A stretch of DNA of 36,410 nucleotides from Nitrobacter sp. 62-13 (GTDB lineage: Bacteria; Pseudomonadota; Alphaproteobacteria; Rhizobiales; Xanthobacteraceae), in the NCBI RefSeq assembly GCF_001896955.1, contig NZ_MKRN01000188.1:1-36410 (forward strand), given 5' to 3'. The position numbers were made by a program, and so were the translations under genes. Within the stretch, counting starts at the first letter, position 1. Every line of letters starts with the position of its first letter. The notes under the pieces were generated by a model. That model was not told where the DNA came from. It worked only from the letters and a program-made list of their open reading frames with translations, and searched no databases. Shown in pieces: positions 9,506 to 18,306 of this stretch.

Positions 9506-9772
9506 TCAAGATGACAGCATCTCCTCCCCTGAAACGACCTTTTCCACCGCTGCGATGCCGCGATCGGCCAATTGTATTTTGTGCCTGACCCCCTCCTGGC
9601 GCCAGGCGACGATCATCGCGTGTGCCGCGTCTTGCCGCAGCTCTGCACGCCGGACCGCTTGTCCCGAGAATGTCAGGTAGCGCATCACGATGTCGAGCGC
9701 CTCGCTCAAAACAGCCGGGTCCACATCCAAGGGCCACAGGTACGGCAACATCACACACTCCTCGTCGCGCAC
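9506..9772 (-). CDS. Hypothetical protein between tRNA-Thr and its remnant
   Basis: ORF MRDEECVMLPYLWPLDVDPAVLSEALDIVMRYLTFSGQAVRRAELRQDAAHAMIVAWRQEGVRHKIQLADRGIAAVEKVVSGEEMLSS; globular-looking composition, likely start MLPYL. Confidence 0.55.
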   Translation of the reverse strand: MRDEECVMLPYLWPLDVDPAVLSEALDIVMRYLTFSGQAVRRAELRQDAAHAMIVAWRQEGVRHKIQLADRGIAAVEKVVSGEEMLSS

Positions 9773-9885
9773 GGTGTGAAAGCGTCTACGACCTAAAAGG
9801 GTTCCAGAAACTAATCAGGGACGGGCCCTTTTGGCTACTGAAAGCTTCCGGTTTTCGGTGAGATATTCAATCCACAGCCGCTCCA

Positions 9886-10074
9886 TCATTCGCTCCGCCT
9901 CTCCGGCTGGTACTCCTCTCCGTTCTTCAAGGACCTTCCCATTTGGCCTTTATGGACCGTGCCGGAGTCAGGATTGTCGAAGTGCGGCATGAATGTCGCT
10001 CCGGCAGGGATGCGCGTCATGCCTTCCGTGGTCACCATGAATTGGTCGGGCGTTCCGGGTGTCGCCCTATGCAT
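9886..10074 (-). CDS. Small hypothetical protein
   Basis: ORF MHRATPGTPDQFMVTTEGMTRIPAGATFMPHFDNPDSGTVHKGQMGRSLKNGEEYQPERRSE; not low-complexity, stop overlaps a downstream ATG (ATGATGA). Confidence 0.4.
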   Translation of the reverse strand: MHRATPGTPDQFMVTTEGMTRIPAGATFMPHFDNPDSGTVHKGQMGRSLKNGEEYQPERRSE

Positions 10075-10137
10075 CTTCTCGAGCGGCCGTCTCTCCGCGA
10101 AGTTCGAGATGGATCCGCGTCATCGCCTTCCGGCCGC

Positions 10138-10173
10138 CTTGAGCAAGAACACCCGCTTGAGCAAGGACACCCG
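10138..10173. repeat. 18-bp tandem direct repeat, 2 copies
   Basis: CTTGAGCAAGAACACCCG / CTTGAGCAAGGACACCCG, followed by a partial TATGAGC. Confidence 0.7.
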
Positions 10174-10305
10174 TATGAGCGGAACGAGCCTCGTGCAGCA
10201 AGCGAGCTTTCTTTCGCCTGGTTGCTCGCTGGCTCCTTTGACGAAACAGGGACCGGATAACCCAGCCGGCCTGACAAATTTAGTCAGTATTTTCGGCCAT
10301 AGGGT

Positions 10306-10381
10306 TGGTGCCGCTTGCGTGACTCGAACACGCGACCCCATCATTACGAATGATGTGCTCTACCAACTGAGCTAAAGCGGC
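10306..10381 (-). tRNA. tRNA-Thr (anticodon CGT), CCA encoded
   Basis: Reverse complement GCCGCTTTAGCTCAGTTGGTAGAGCACATCATTCGTAATGATGGGGTCGCGTGTTCGAGTCACGCAAGCGGCACCA: cloverleaf stems intact, anticodon loop TTCGTAA. Confidence 0.97.
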
Positions 10382-10518
10382 TTAACCCTTCACATGCCAG
10401 GGTCATTGCGGCGCGGCCGGAAACATTCCGGCGCACCTCGCTCCTGATTATCGGGCGCTGTCCCCCTTTGCAAGAACCCGACGCCGCGCCGCCGACAAAT
10501 ATCGCTGCCCGGCGGCCG

Positions 10519-12171
10519 TCAGGTGCTCCGACGCGACAGGAGACCGCGCAATCCTCCGGCCTGGCGCGCGGCCGGCGTGTTTTCCTCAGCAAATCCATCG
10601 TTTTGCTGATCTTCATCGACTCCCGGATCGTCGGGGGCGCGAACGATCGGAATCACCGCGGGAATGTCGGGCGCGCCGGTCTTGTCCGAGTCCGGTTGGG
10701 CACGGAAGCCCGGCGACGGCTCGGCCTCGACTCCGGCCGGTGACGGTTCGACCGCGATGACCGGCGTTGCGCCGTCCTGAGCGGCGGAATCCTCCGTCGG
10801 AGACGCCGGCGGCAACGCTTCGACGCGCGGCGCTTCGCCCGCGATCTGGTCCGGGAGTCCGGCCTCGACCAAAGCGGGCCGGCTCGACGGCAGCGCCGCC
10901 AGCGGGGTCTGCCACTGAAAGGCATCGAGCCGCCCGGTCACCGGCGAGACCGGACGCCAGTGGTCCGACACGTATCCGTCCGCGGTCCAGACCGGATCGT
11001 GCAGGGCACGAACCGCACGCAGCGTCCAGGCGCGGGCGCGGCCGCTATCGCCGTGTTCGTTGTGCTCGATTTCGGCCATCAGCATCGCAACGCGTTGTGT
11101 CGGCGCGGCAATCAGCGGCTCCAGTGCGGCGCGGGCGCGGGCGAATTCGCTGGCGTCGATCGCAGCGCGCGCAATGGCCATCGCGCCTTCCGGATGACCT
11201 GGCGTTTTTTCCGCCAGCGTCTCGACCCGCGCCAGCCGCTCCCGCGCCGAATCGCCGGGCGTGACATGGGCATAAGCGTCCGCGAGATCAGGGTGCGGCT
11301 GCGCCAGCCACGCGGTTTCGATCATCCGCATCGCACGCCGCATCTGGTTCGCTTCGCTCAGATACCTGCTCGCAAGCACCACGGCCGGAACGAGCGTCGG
11401 GGCGAATTTCACCGCCTCCATGACGCTCGTACGTGACGCGTCGCGATCCGACTGTTCAAGCTCCAGCGCCCGCGCGGTCAGCAGCACGCCGCGCTGACGG
11501 CGATACAGCGCCTTGTCGATGAGCCCAGACGCGACGTTCTTGTCGAGGATGGCAAGCGCGCCGGTCCAGTCGGCCCGCGCGCAACGGTAGCCGAGCGCGG
11601 CCTGCGAAGCCCACATCGACGACGGTGAAACCTTGAGCGCTTCCTCGGCGATCGCCACCGCGGCCGCGCGATCATCGGCACGCTGGGCTTCGATGAAAAG
11701 CCCGCGCAAGCCCAACAACCGCGTGTCCGCCCGTTCGGCCATGGCGCGGAAGGCGCGCTGCGCGCGGTCCGCATTGCCGTCGAGCTGCGCGGACTGCGCA
11801 TGCAGCAGCAACGTCAACGGATCGCGCGACACCAGCCGCCGGGCAGCCCTGGCATGTGATCGTGCGGCTGCAGCGTCGCCCTGACCGATCGCGAGAAGTC
11901 CACGGGTCACCGCCTCCCGGCCGCGCGCGTTGCGGCGATCCCGCCGCGCCCGCCGCATGCGCTTCGGCGCGAGCCACAGACCCCGCACGATGCTCCACAC
12001 CAGAACGGCGGCAACGACAAGCAGGCCCAATCCAAGTATGAAAGCCGGCACCGTTGCTTCGATACGCCAGACATCCCACGACATCACGATCGTGCCGGTC
12101 TGATCGGCGACCCAGGTGGCGCCCAGCGCCGCGAGTGCAATGAGAACGAGGAACAGGATAATGCGGAACAT
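10519..12171 (-). CDS. HemY N-terminal domain / TPR protein
   Basis: MFRIILFLVLIALAALGATWVADQTGTIVMSWDVWRIEATVPAFILGLGLLVVAAVLVWSIVRGLW... TPR-like helices; located after the Mic60-like gene in the hem cluster; long disordered C-terminus. Confidence 0.9.
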   Translation of the reverse strand: MFRIILFLVLIALAALGATWVADQTGTIVMSWDVWRIEATVPAFILGLGLLVVAAVLVWSIVRGLWLAPKRMRRARRDRRNARGREAVTRGLLAIGQGDAAAARSHARAARRLVSRDPLTLLLHAQSAQLDGNADRAQRAFRAMAERADTRLLGLRGLFIEAQRADDRAAAVAIAEEALKVSPSSMWASQAALGYRCARADWTGALAILDKNVASGLIDKALYRRQRGVLLTARALELEQSDRDASRTSVMEAVKFAPTLVPAVVLASRYLSEANQMRRAMRMIETAWLAQPHPDLADAYAHVTPGDSARERLARVETLAEKTPGHPEGAMAIARAAIDASEFARARAALEPLIAAPTQRVAMLMAEIEHNEHGDSGRARAWTLRAVRALHDPVWTADGYVSDHWRPVSPVTGRLDAFQWQTPLAALPSSRPALVEAGLPDQIAGEAPRVEALPPASPTEDSAAQDGATPVIAVEPSPAGVEAEPSPGFRAQPDSDKTGAPDIPAVIPIVRAPDDPGVDEDQQNDGFAEENTPAARQAGGLRGLLSRRST

Positions 12172-12178
12172 CTGAAAC

Positions 12179-13501
12179 CTATGGCGCTGGTTTGGTCAGC
12201 GCCGCCATCGCGTCGGCTGCGAATTGACGCGACGCGGCAAGAGCGGCATCGTGTGCGTCGACCCTGGCGAGCCAAGGTTCGGCGGCGGTGCGATCGGCCG
12301 CAGGAAGTGAGTTCAATTCTGCCTTCGCTGCGGCCACGTCGTTTTGCCGCGCCGCTGCGGCGATGCGCTCGACGATGGCGCTGGCGGCTTCCTTGTGCGA
12401 ACCGTCGATGCGTTCGACGTGCACCAGACGTGCGGCGCCCTCCTGCAACCGATTTATGATGCTGCTGCCGGTCGTCGCCATGACCGGCGTCGATGCCGGC
12501 GCAATCTTCGGCACGATCGCAAGCAGTTCGCGAGACAATGCGTTCGCACTTGGCACGCCCGAGTCCGCAAACACTTCCAGCGATTTTAACGTGCCGGGAT
12601 CGGCGATCAGGCCCTTCGACGCCGCCAGCAGATCGCCATAAGGCTGCCCCTGGCGCACCGCCGCATTGAGCAGCGTCGCGGCCATCGCCCGGCGGAGCGG
12701 CACGTCATCGGCCGGAGCCGGCTCATGCTTGGTTGCGTCGGCGCTCTGGGTTTGTGTTGTCTGCTCGACCTGGTGTTCGACTTGAGCGAGCCGGGCGCTG
12801 ATGGCCGCAAGATCAGACGCATCGTCGGCGTCACGAGGCGCGGCCGCGCCCTCCTTCAGTCCCGCCGCCAGCTTGTCGGACTGACCACGAACCGCGGCGA
12901 GTTCGCTGCGCAAGGATGCAACGGATTTTTCCAGGGCATCGACACGCGCAGCAGCGGCCGGATCGGACGCCGGAGCAGCCGGCTTGCCGGCTTTGGATTC
13001 GACGCTGGCTAACCGGTTCGAAAGATCGCCGAACTGCTCCTGACTGACTTGCGGCGCAGGCGCGGAGGACAATAGCGGCAAGTCCGCCAGCCGCGCGCCG
13101 GCGATCACGAACCCGGCCGCGACCGCGCCGCTGAGCGCACCAACCACGGCCGACAAGGCACGGGAGCGCGGAGGCGGAGCAACGGGCTGCTCGGAGATGG
13201 ACTGTTGATCGCCCATAGCGCCATCCGTAGCACCGGAATCGGACTCATCCGCATTAGACATTCGATTGGCTTCGAGGTCTGCGGCAGACGAGTTGTTGTG
13301 CCAGCCCCCCTCCTGCGTCACGTCATCCTGCCTGGTATCGGCGGCTCCGTCCGAAAGTCCCGAAGCGGCTTGATCCGCCTCCTTGGCGCTTTCAGTCGTT
13401 TCAATGTCCGTCGCAGGCGAGTGCTTCTGCGAGCCCCCCTCCTGCGACGCGTCATCGTGCCTGTCATCTGCCATCGTCACGGTTCCCCATTGCGGCGACA
13501 C
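12179..13501 (-). CDS. Mitofilin/Mic60-like inner membrane protein (COG4223 type)
   Basis: 440 aa: acidic N-terminus, TM segment ALSAVVGALSGAVAAGFVIAG, coiled-coil, C-terminal LRRAMAATLLNAAVRQGQPYGDLLAASKGLIADPGTLKSLEVFADSGVPSANALSRELLAI; between hemD and hemY as in alphaproteobacterial mic60 loci. Confidence 0.88.
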   Translation of the reverse strand: MSPQWGTVTMADDRHDDASQEGGSQKHSPATDIETTESAKEADQAASGLSDGAADTRQDDVTQEGGWHNNSSAADLEANRMSNADESDSGATDGAMGDQQSISEQPVAPPPRSRALSAVVGALSGAVAAGFVIAGARLADLPLLSSAPAPQVSQEQFGDLSNRLASVESKAGKPAAPASDPAAAARVDALEKSVASLRSELAAVRGQSDKLAAGLKEGAAAPRDADDASDLAAISARLAQVEHQVEQTTQTQSADATKHEPAPADDVPLRRAMAATLLNAAVRQGQPYGDLLAASKGLIADPGTLKSLEVFADSGVPSANALSRELLAIVPKIAPASTPVMATTGSSIINRLQEGAARLVHVERIDGSHKEAASAIVERIAAAARQNDVAAAKAELNSLPAADRTAAEPWLARVDAHDAALAASRQFAADAMAALTKPAP

Positions 13502-13590
13502 ATCGGTATCAGATCGAGACCCCTCTCCCTATTACCCCGATTACGGTCGCAACGCACCAACTACCGCGCCAGCGGCCGCACCGCACAATT

Positions 13591-14337
13591 TCACCGCGAT
13601 GAAGGCTGCAACGCGCCGTCAAGCGCCTCCAATACCGCATTTTCGGCCGGCGCGCGCGCCACCACCACCTGCGGAGCGCCGGCATCGCGCAGAATTGAGG
13701 CCACGGCTCCGGAGATACAGCATTGCGGGATCGCCAAAGCCGATATTTCGACGCCACCGACGCGAACGGCGTCCAGAAATGCACGGGCGCTGCGTCGCGA
13801 GTAATGCAGCACCGCCGAAATCCGGTGGGCGGCAAATGCATCGCAGACGTCGCGGGCGAGATTCGCCACCGGCGCCATCCGGTAGCAGATCGCCGTCATC
13901 ACGGCCAAACCGCGCGTTCCGAGTTCTGCGGCGAGGTCGCATGACCGGTCAGCCGCCGCAAGATAAAGTATTTTGGCCCCCCTCGGCAGGGTTTTGGCGC
14001 GAACGCTCTTGATGATGAGTTCGCGCAATGCGATCGCATCACCGCCCGCCGCGGCCACGTCCCGAAAGCCGGCATCGCGCGCCGCCTCCGCGGTATGCCG
14101 GCCGACCGCGAACACGGCCAGCCCCAGCAGCGACTCTCTGCCCGGATGTGCGGCGAGCGCGCGCAGCGCGTTGGCGCTGGTCACGATGACGGCATCGTAG
14201 CCCGCGTCCGGATCGATCTCGAACGGGACCGCTTCGAAACGCAGCACCGGCGACAGCAGAACCTCGAGCCCCTTCGCGCGGAGTGCCGCGGCCGTGGTCT
14301 CGTTGTCCGGCTCCGGCCGTGTGACGAGAACCGCCAA
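13591..14337 (-). CDS. hemD: Uroporphyrinogen-III synthase
   Basis: MAVLVTRPEPDNETTAAALRAKGLEVLLSPVLRFEAVPFE...DAVIVTSANALRAL...FAVGRHTAEAARDAGF. Predicted start TTG 14337, about 5 nt past the hemC stop; the ORF-track extension to 14511 overlaps hemC. Confidence 0.9.
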   Translation of the reverse strand: MAVLVTRPEPDNETTAAALRAKGLEVLLSPVLRFEAVPFEIDPDAGYDAVIVTSANALRALAAHPGRESLLGLAVFAVGRHTAEAARDAGFRDVAAAGGDAIALRELIIKSVRAKTLPRGAKILYLAAADRSCDLAAELGTRGLAVMTAICYRMAPVANLARDVCDAFAAHRISAVLHYSRRSARAFLDAVRVGGVEISALAIPQCCISGAVASILRDAGAPQVVVARAPAENAVLEALDGALQPSSR

Positions 14338-14341
14338 CGCC

Positions 14342-15292
14342 TTATGCTCCGGCGAACAGCGTGAAGAATTTCTCGCCGGCGCGCTCGCGCAGTTCCCGCG
14401 CGGCGTCCGCACCGAGCGCGATTGCATCGGCACGCCCACCCTCGCGCGTGGTCTCATAGGACTCCTTGCCATCGGGAGAAATGATGAGGCCGCGGAAATG
14501 GATGCGATCACCGTTCACGCGGCAATGGCCGCCGATCGGCGTGCGGCAGGAGCCGTCGAGCAGCGCCAGAAAGCTCCGCTCGGCGCTCAGCGCAACTTCC
14601 GTCTCGGAATCGCCGATCGCCTTGACGAAGGAATTGATGCGGTCATCGTCACGGCGCGACTCGATCGCGATGGCGCCCTGCCCGACCGCCGGCAGGAATT
14701 CGTCGACCTCCAGAACGCGGGTCGCCTTGTCCTGCAATCCGAGGCGATTGAGGCCAGCCAGCGCCAGCAGCGTGGCATCGGCCTCTCCCGCCGCGATCTT
14801 GCGCAAGCGCGTCTCGACATTGCCGCGCAATGAATTGACTTTCAGGTCCGGGCGCAGCCGCAGCACCATGGCTTGCCGCCGCAGCGAGGCCGTCCCAACC
14901 GTCGCGCCTGCCGGCAGATCCTTCAAAGAGCCGGCGCGCGGGCTGATAAAGACGTCGCGAACGTCCTCGCGCGGCAAAAACGCCGGCAGCCAGGTGGCGT
15001 CAGGCAGAAAGGTCGGCACGTCCTTGGACGAATGCACTGCGAAATCGATCGAGCCCGCCAGCAGGGCTTCCTCGATCTCCTTGGTAAAGAGACCCTTGCC
15101 GCCGACATCGAAAAGCGGACGATCCTGAATCGCATCGCCCGAGGTGCGGATGGTCTTGATGACGATTCGCTCGGGCTCGACCTGATGCGCCCGCGCCAGC
15201 CGGCCACGCACCTCGTGGGCCTGCGCCAGCGCCAGCGGGCTGCCGCGGGTGCCGATCGTTGCCAATATGTCTGTCTCACCCGAGGATTGCAC
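14342..15292 (-). CDS. hemC: Porphobilinogen deaminase (hydroxymethylbilane synthase)
   Basis: IGTRGSPLALAQAHEVRGRL, DVGGKGLFTKEIEEALL, DFAVHSSKDVPTFLP, GTASLRRQAMVLRLRPDLKVNSLRGNVETRL, LDGSCRTPIGGHC. Confidence 0.97.
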   Translation of the reverse strand: MQSSGETDILATIGTRGSPLALAQAHEVRGRLARAHQVEPERIVIKTIRTSGDAIQDRPLFDVGGKGLFTKEIEEALLAGSIDFAVHSSKDVPTFLPDATWLPAFLPREDVRDVFISPRAGSLKDLPAGATVGTASLRRQAMVLRLRPDLKVNSLRGNVETRLRKIAAGEADATLLALAGLNRLGLQDKATRVLEVDEFLPAVGQGAIAIESRRDDDRINSFVKAIGDSETEVALSAERSFLALLDGSCRTPIGGHCRVNGDRIHFRGLIISPDGKESYETTREGGRADAIALGADAARELRERAGEKFFTLFAGA

Positions 15293-15521
15293 GCCAGGAC
15301 CTCATAATGTTCCACCGTCAGGGAAGGGAAACGCTGGTTTACCGGATAACGCAAGACCATATCTCGTGGTCCCATTCCAGCATTCTCACGCCCTTGCCGC
15401 GGAAGCTGCTTGTAAAGGCTGGAATCAGCGGGGCAGATTCTGATTTTGACATCCGCTTGACGGGTTTGCTGCAAAGTGGGTAGCGAGTGTCAAAGTCACC
15501 CCCGCTGGATACGATATACCG

Positions 15522-16595
15522 ATGCTGGTGCTAGGGATCGAGACCACCTGCGACGAAACCGCAGCCGCCGTGGTCGAGCGCCAAGCCGACGGAAGCGCCC
15601 GGATTCTCTCCAATGTCGTGCGCTCGCAGACCCGAGAACATGCTCCCTATGGGGGCGTGGTTCCTGAAATCGCAGCGCGCGCCCATGTCGATCTGCTCGA
15701 CGGCATTATAGCCCGCGCCATCAAGGAATCGGGCGTGGACTTTCCCCAGCTTTCCGGGGTCGCGGCTGCTGCCGGACCGGGCCTGATCGGCGGCGTCATC
15801 GTGGGTCTGACCACGGCAAAGGCGATCGCACTCGTTCACCGAACGCCGCTGATCGCGGTCAATCACCTGGAGGCCCACGCGCTGACGCCACGGCTGACCG
15901 GCCGACTGGAATTTCCCTACTGCCTGTTCCTCGCCTCCGGCGGCCATACCCAGATCGTCGCGGTGCTCGGCGTCGGCCATTATGTACGGCTCGGCACCAC
16001 GGTCGATGACGCCATGGGCGAGGCCTTCGACAAGGTGGCGAAGATGCTCGGCCTGCCCTACCCCGGCGGACCGCAGGTCGAGCGCGCCGCGGCGAGCGGC
16101 GACGCCACCCGATTCAACTTTCCCCGGCCGATGCTCGGACGTCCCGACGCCAACTTCTCGCTCTCCGGCCTGAAAACCGCCGTGCGCAACGATGCCGGTC
16201 GCATCGACCCGCTGGAGCCGCAGGATATCAGCGATCTCTGCGCCGGATTCCAGGCCGCCGTGCTGGAGGCGACGGCCGATCGACTCAGCGTCGGCCTTAA
16301 ACTGTTTGAAGAGCGGTTCGGCGCGCCGCGCGCGCTGGTCGCCGCCGGAGGCGTCGCCGCCAATCAGGCGATCCGCGGGGCGCTTGAGGGCGTTGCGGCC
16401 AGCGCGAGGACCCCGCTCATCATTCCTCCGCCTGACCTGTGCACCGACAACGGCGCCATGATCGCGTGGGCCGGCGCCGAACGGCTGGCGGCCGGCTTGA
16501 CCGATACGCTCGAGGCTCCTCCGCGTGCGCGCTGGCTGCTGGATGCAAAGGCGCAGGCGCCCGCGGGCTTCGCCAACACCCGCGCCGGATTTTGA
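15522..16595 (+). CDS. tsaD: tRNA N6-adenosine threonylcarbamoyltransferase
   Basis: [21 protein letters not shown]...[14 protein letters not shown]...[13 protein letters not shown]...[10 protein letters not shown]; Kae1/TsaD motifs. Confidence 0.97.
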   Translation: MLVLGIETTCDETAAAVVERQADGSARILSNVVRSQTREHAPYGGVVPEIAARAHVDLLDGIIARAIKESGVDFPQLSGVAAAAGPGLIGGVIVGLTTAKAIALVHRTPLIAVNHLEAHALTPRLTGRLEFPYCLFLASGGHTQIVAVLGVGHYVRLGTTVDDAMGEAFDKVAKMLGLPYPGGPQVERAAASGDATRFNFPRPMLGRPDANFSLSGLKTAVRNDAGRIDPLEPQDISDLCAGFQAAVLEATADRLSVGLKLFEERFGAPRALVAAGGVAANQAIRGALEGVAASARTPLIIPPPDLCTDNGAMIAWAGAERLAAGLTDTLEAPPRARWLLDAKAQAPAGFANTRAGF

Positions 16596-16608
16596 AGGCG
16601 GTGTCGCG

Positions 16609-17592
16609 ATGAGACCGCTCAACCGCATTTGCGTGATCGGCGCAGGAGCCTGGGGCACCGCGCTCGCCGGCGTCGCCGCGCGCGCCGGCCGGGAGGTGAC
16701 GCTGTATGCGCGCGATGCCGCGGTCGCCGCGGCGATCTCGGCAACGCGTGACAATCCGCGGCTGCCCGGCATTCCGCTCGACCCCGGCATCGCCGTGACC
16801 GACGACGTCGCCGCCGCCGCCGGCCGCGCCGAGATCGTCGTGATCGCGGTCCCCGCACAGAATTCGCGCGCGGCGATCACCGCGCTGGCCCCGCATCTCG
16901 CAGCCAGAACGCCGGTCATCGCCAGCGCCAAGGGCATCGAGCACGGCACGCGGCGTTTCATGACCGAGGTGATCGAGGAGGCCGCGCCACATGCCGTCCC
17001 CGCGATCCTGTCCGGACCGAGTTTTGCCGACGACGTGGCGCGGGGGCTTCCGACCGCGGTGACGCTGGCGGCGAAAGACGAAACCATGGCGATGGCACTG
17101 GTCCAGGCGCTCGGCTCGAAGACCTTCCGGCCCTATCACACAACCGATATTCGCGGTGTCGAAATCGGCGGCGCGGCGAAGAACGTGCTCGCGATTGCCG
17201 CGGGCATCGTCGCGAGCCGCCACTTAGGGGCCTCGGCGCTCGCGGCGCTGACGACGCGGGCCTTCGCCGAACTGATGCGGCTCGGGCTCGCCTGCGGCGC
17301 GCGGGCCGAGACCATCTCGGGGCTGGCGGGACTGGGCGATCTGATCCTGAGCTGCTCCAGCCCGCAATCGCGCAATTTCTCGCTCGGCGTCGCGCTCGGC
17401 CGTGGCGAGCCGTTCTCGCGCGAAAAACTCAGCGAAGGCGAATTCACCGCGCCGGTTTTGGCCGAATTGGCGGCGGCGAATGGAATCGACATACCGGTCG
17501 CACAGGCGGTCGCAGCCATTCTCGCCGGCCGATTGACGATCGACGAGGCCATCGACAATCTGCTGACGCGGCCATTCCGGGCCGAGGGATAG
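16609..17592 (+). CDS. gpsA: NAD(P)H-dependent glycerol-3-phosphate dehydrogenase
   Basis: [36 protein letters not shown]...[10 protein letters not shown]...[21 protein letters not shown]...[10 protein letters not shown]...[19 protein letters not shown]. Confidence 0.97.
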   Translation: MRPLNRICVIGAGAWGTALAGVAARAGREVTLYARDAAVAAAISATRDNPRLPGIPLDPGIAVTDDVAAAAGRAEIVVIAVPAQNSRAAITALAPHLAARTPVIASAKGIEHGTRRFMTEVIEEAAPHAVPAILSGPSFADDVARGLPTAVTLAAKDETMAMALVQALGSKTFRPYHTTDIRGVEIGGAAKNVLAIAAGIVASRHLGASALAALTTRAFAELMRLGLACGARAETISGLAGLGDLILSCSSPQSRNFSLGVALGRGEPFSREKLSEGEFTAPVLAELAAANGIDIPVAQAVAAILAGRLTIDEAIDNLLTRPFRAEG

Positions 17593-17600
17593 CTTTCGCT

Positions 17601-17685
17601 GTCATGCCCGCGCTTGTCGCGGGCATCCACGTCTTGGTAGTAGAGACAGGAAGACGTGGATGGCCGGAACAAGTCCGGCCATGAC
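17601..17685. repeat. Palindromic intergenic repeat, GTCATGCCCGCGCTTGTCGCGGGCATCCACGTCTT...AAGACGTGGATGGCCGGAACAAGTCCGGCCATGAC
   Basis: Two internal hairpins plus outer inverted GTCATG.../...CATGAC and CCACGTCTT/AAGACGTGG arms. Confidence 0.8.
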
Positions 17686-17699
17686 GTGGGATCGTTCTC

Positions 17700-18113
17700 A
17701 TGAACTACTGGCTGGTGAAATCGGAGCCTTCGGCGTGGTCGTGGGAGCAGCAGGTGGCGAAGGGCGCCAAGGGCGAGGCCTGGACCGGCGTGCGCAACTT
17801 CACGGCGCGGCAGCACCTCGTCGCCATGAAAAAGGGCGACCTGGCCTTCTTCTATCATTCCAACGAGGGCAAGGAGATCGTCGGCATCGCCGAGATCATC
17901 CGCGAGGCCTATCCCGATCCCACTGATGAAACCGGCAAGTTCGTCTGCGTCGACATCAAGGCGGACAAGCCGCTGAAGACGCCGGTGACGATCGCCGCCG
18001 TCAAGGCCGAGAAGCGCCTGGCCGACATGGCGCTGGTCAAATACTCGCGCCTCTCGGTGCAGCCTGTGACGGCGGCGGAATGGAAGCTGGTCTGCAAGAT
18101 GGGCGGGCTCTGA
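17700..18113 (+). CDS. EVE domain-containing protein (thymocyte nuclear protein 1-like)
   Basis: MNYWLVKSEPSAWSWEQQVAKGAKGEAWTGVRNFTARQHLVAMKKGDLAFFYHSNEGKEIVGIAEIIREAYPDPTD. Confidence 0.95.
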   Translation: MNYWLVKSEPSAWSWEQQVAKGAKGEAWTGVRNFTARQHLVAMKKGDLAFFYHSNEGKEIVGIAEIIREAYPDPTDETGKFVCVDIKADKPLKTPVTIAAVKAEKRLADMALVKYSRLSVQPVTAAEWKLVCKMGGL

Positions 18114-18306
18114 GCGGGGCGGGTATCACGCGAGCTGATCCCCACGACTTGCTTTGCACCCGGCAGCGCCGGCGCGCGAGCGCAATCCACGGCGACCACG
18201 CTTTTTCCACCCGGGATCGGTTGTCGCATCGTCCGGCATGGCAGCTATGCAAGCCGTTCGCCGTAAGGGGCGGGAAACCGGTCAGGCACCCATAAAGCGC
18301 AATCCG

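Noticed and set aside
9959-10375. 138-aa plus-strand ORF ending CVTRTRDPIITNDVLYQLS
   Set aside because: C-terminus is antisense of tRNA-Thr; the rest lacks domain features.
14338-14511. N-terminal extension of the hemD ORF
   Set aside because: Would overlap hemC coding sequence; conserved HemD start (AVLVTRPE) fits a TTG at 14337.
15531-17087. 518-aa minus-strand ORF antisense to tsaD/gpsA (also 267-aa 16420..17223)
   Set aside because: Low-complexity antisense frame of two clearly conserved genes; it spans their junction.
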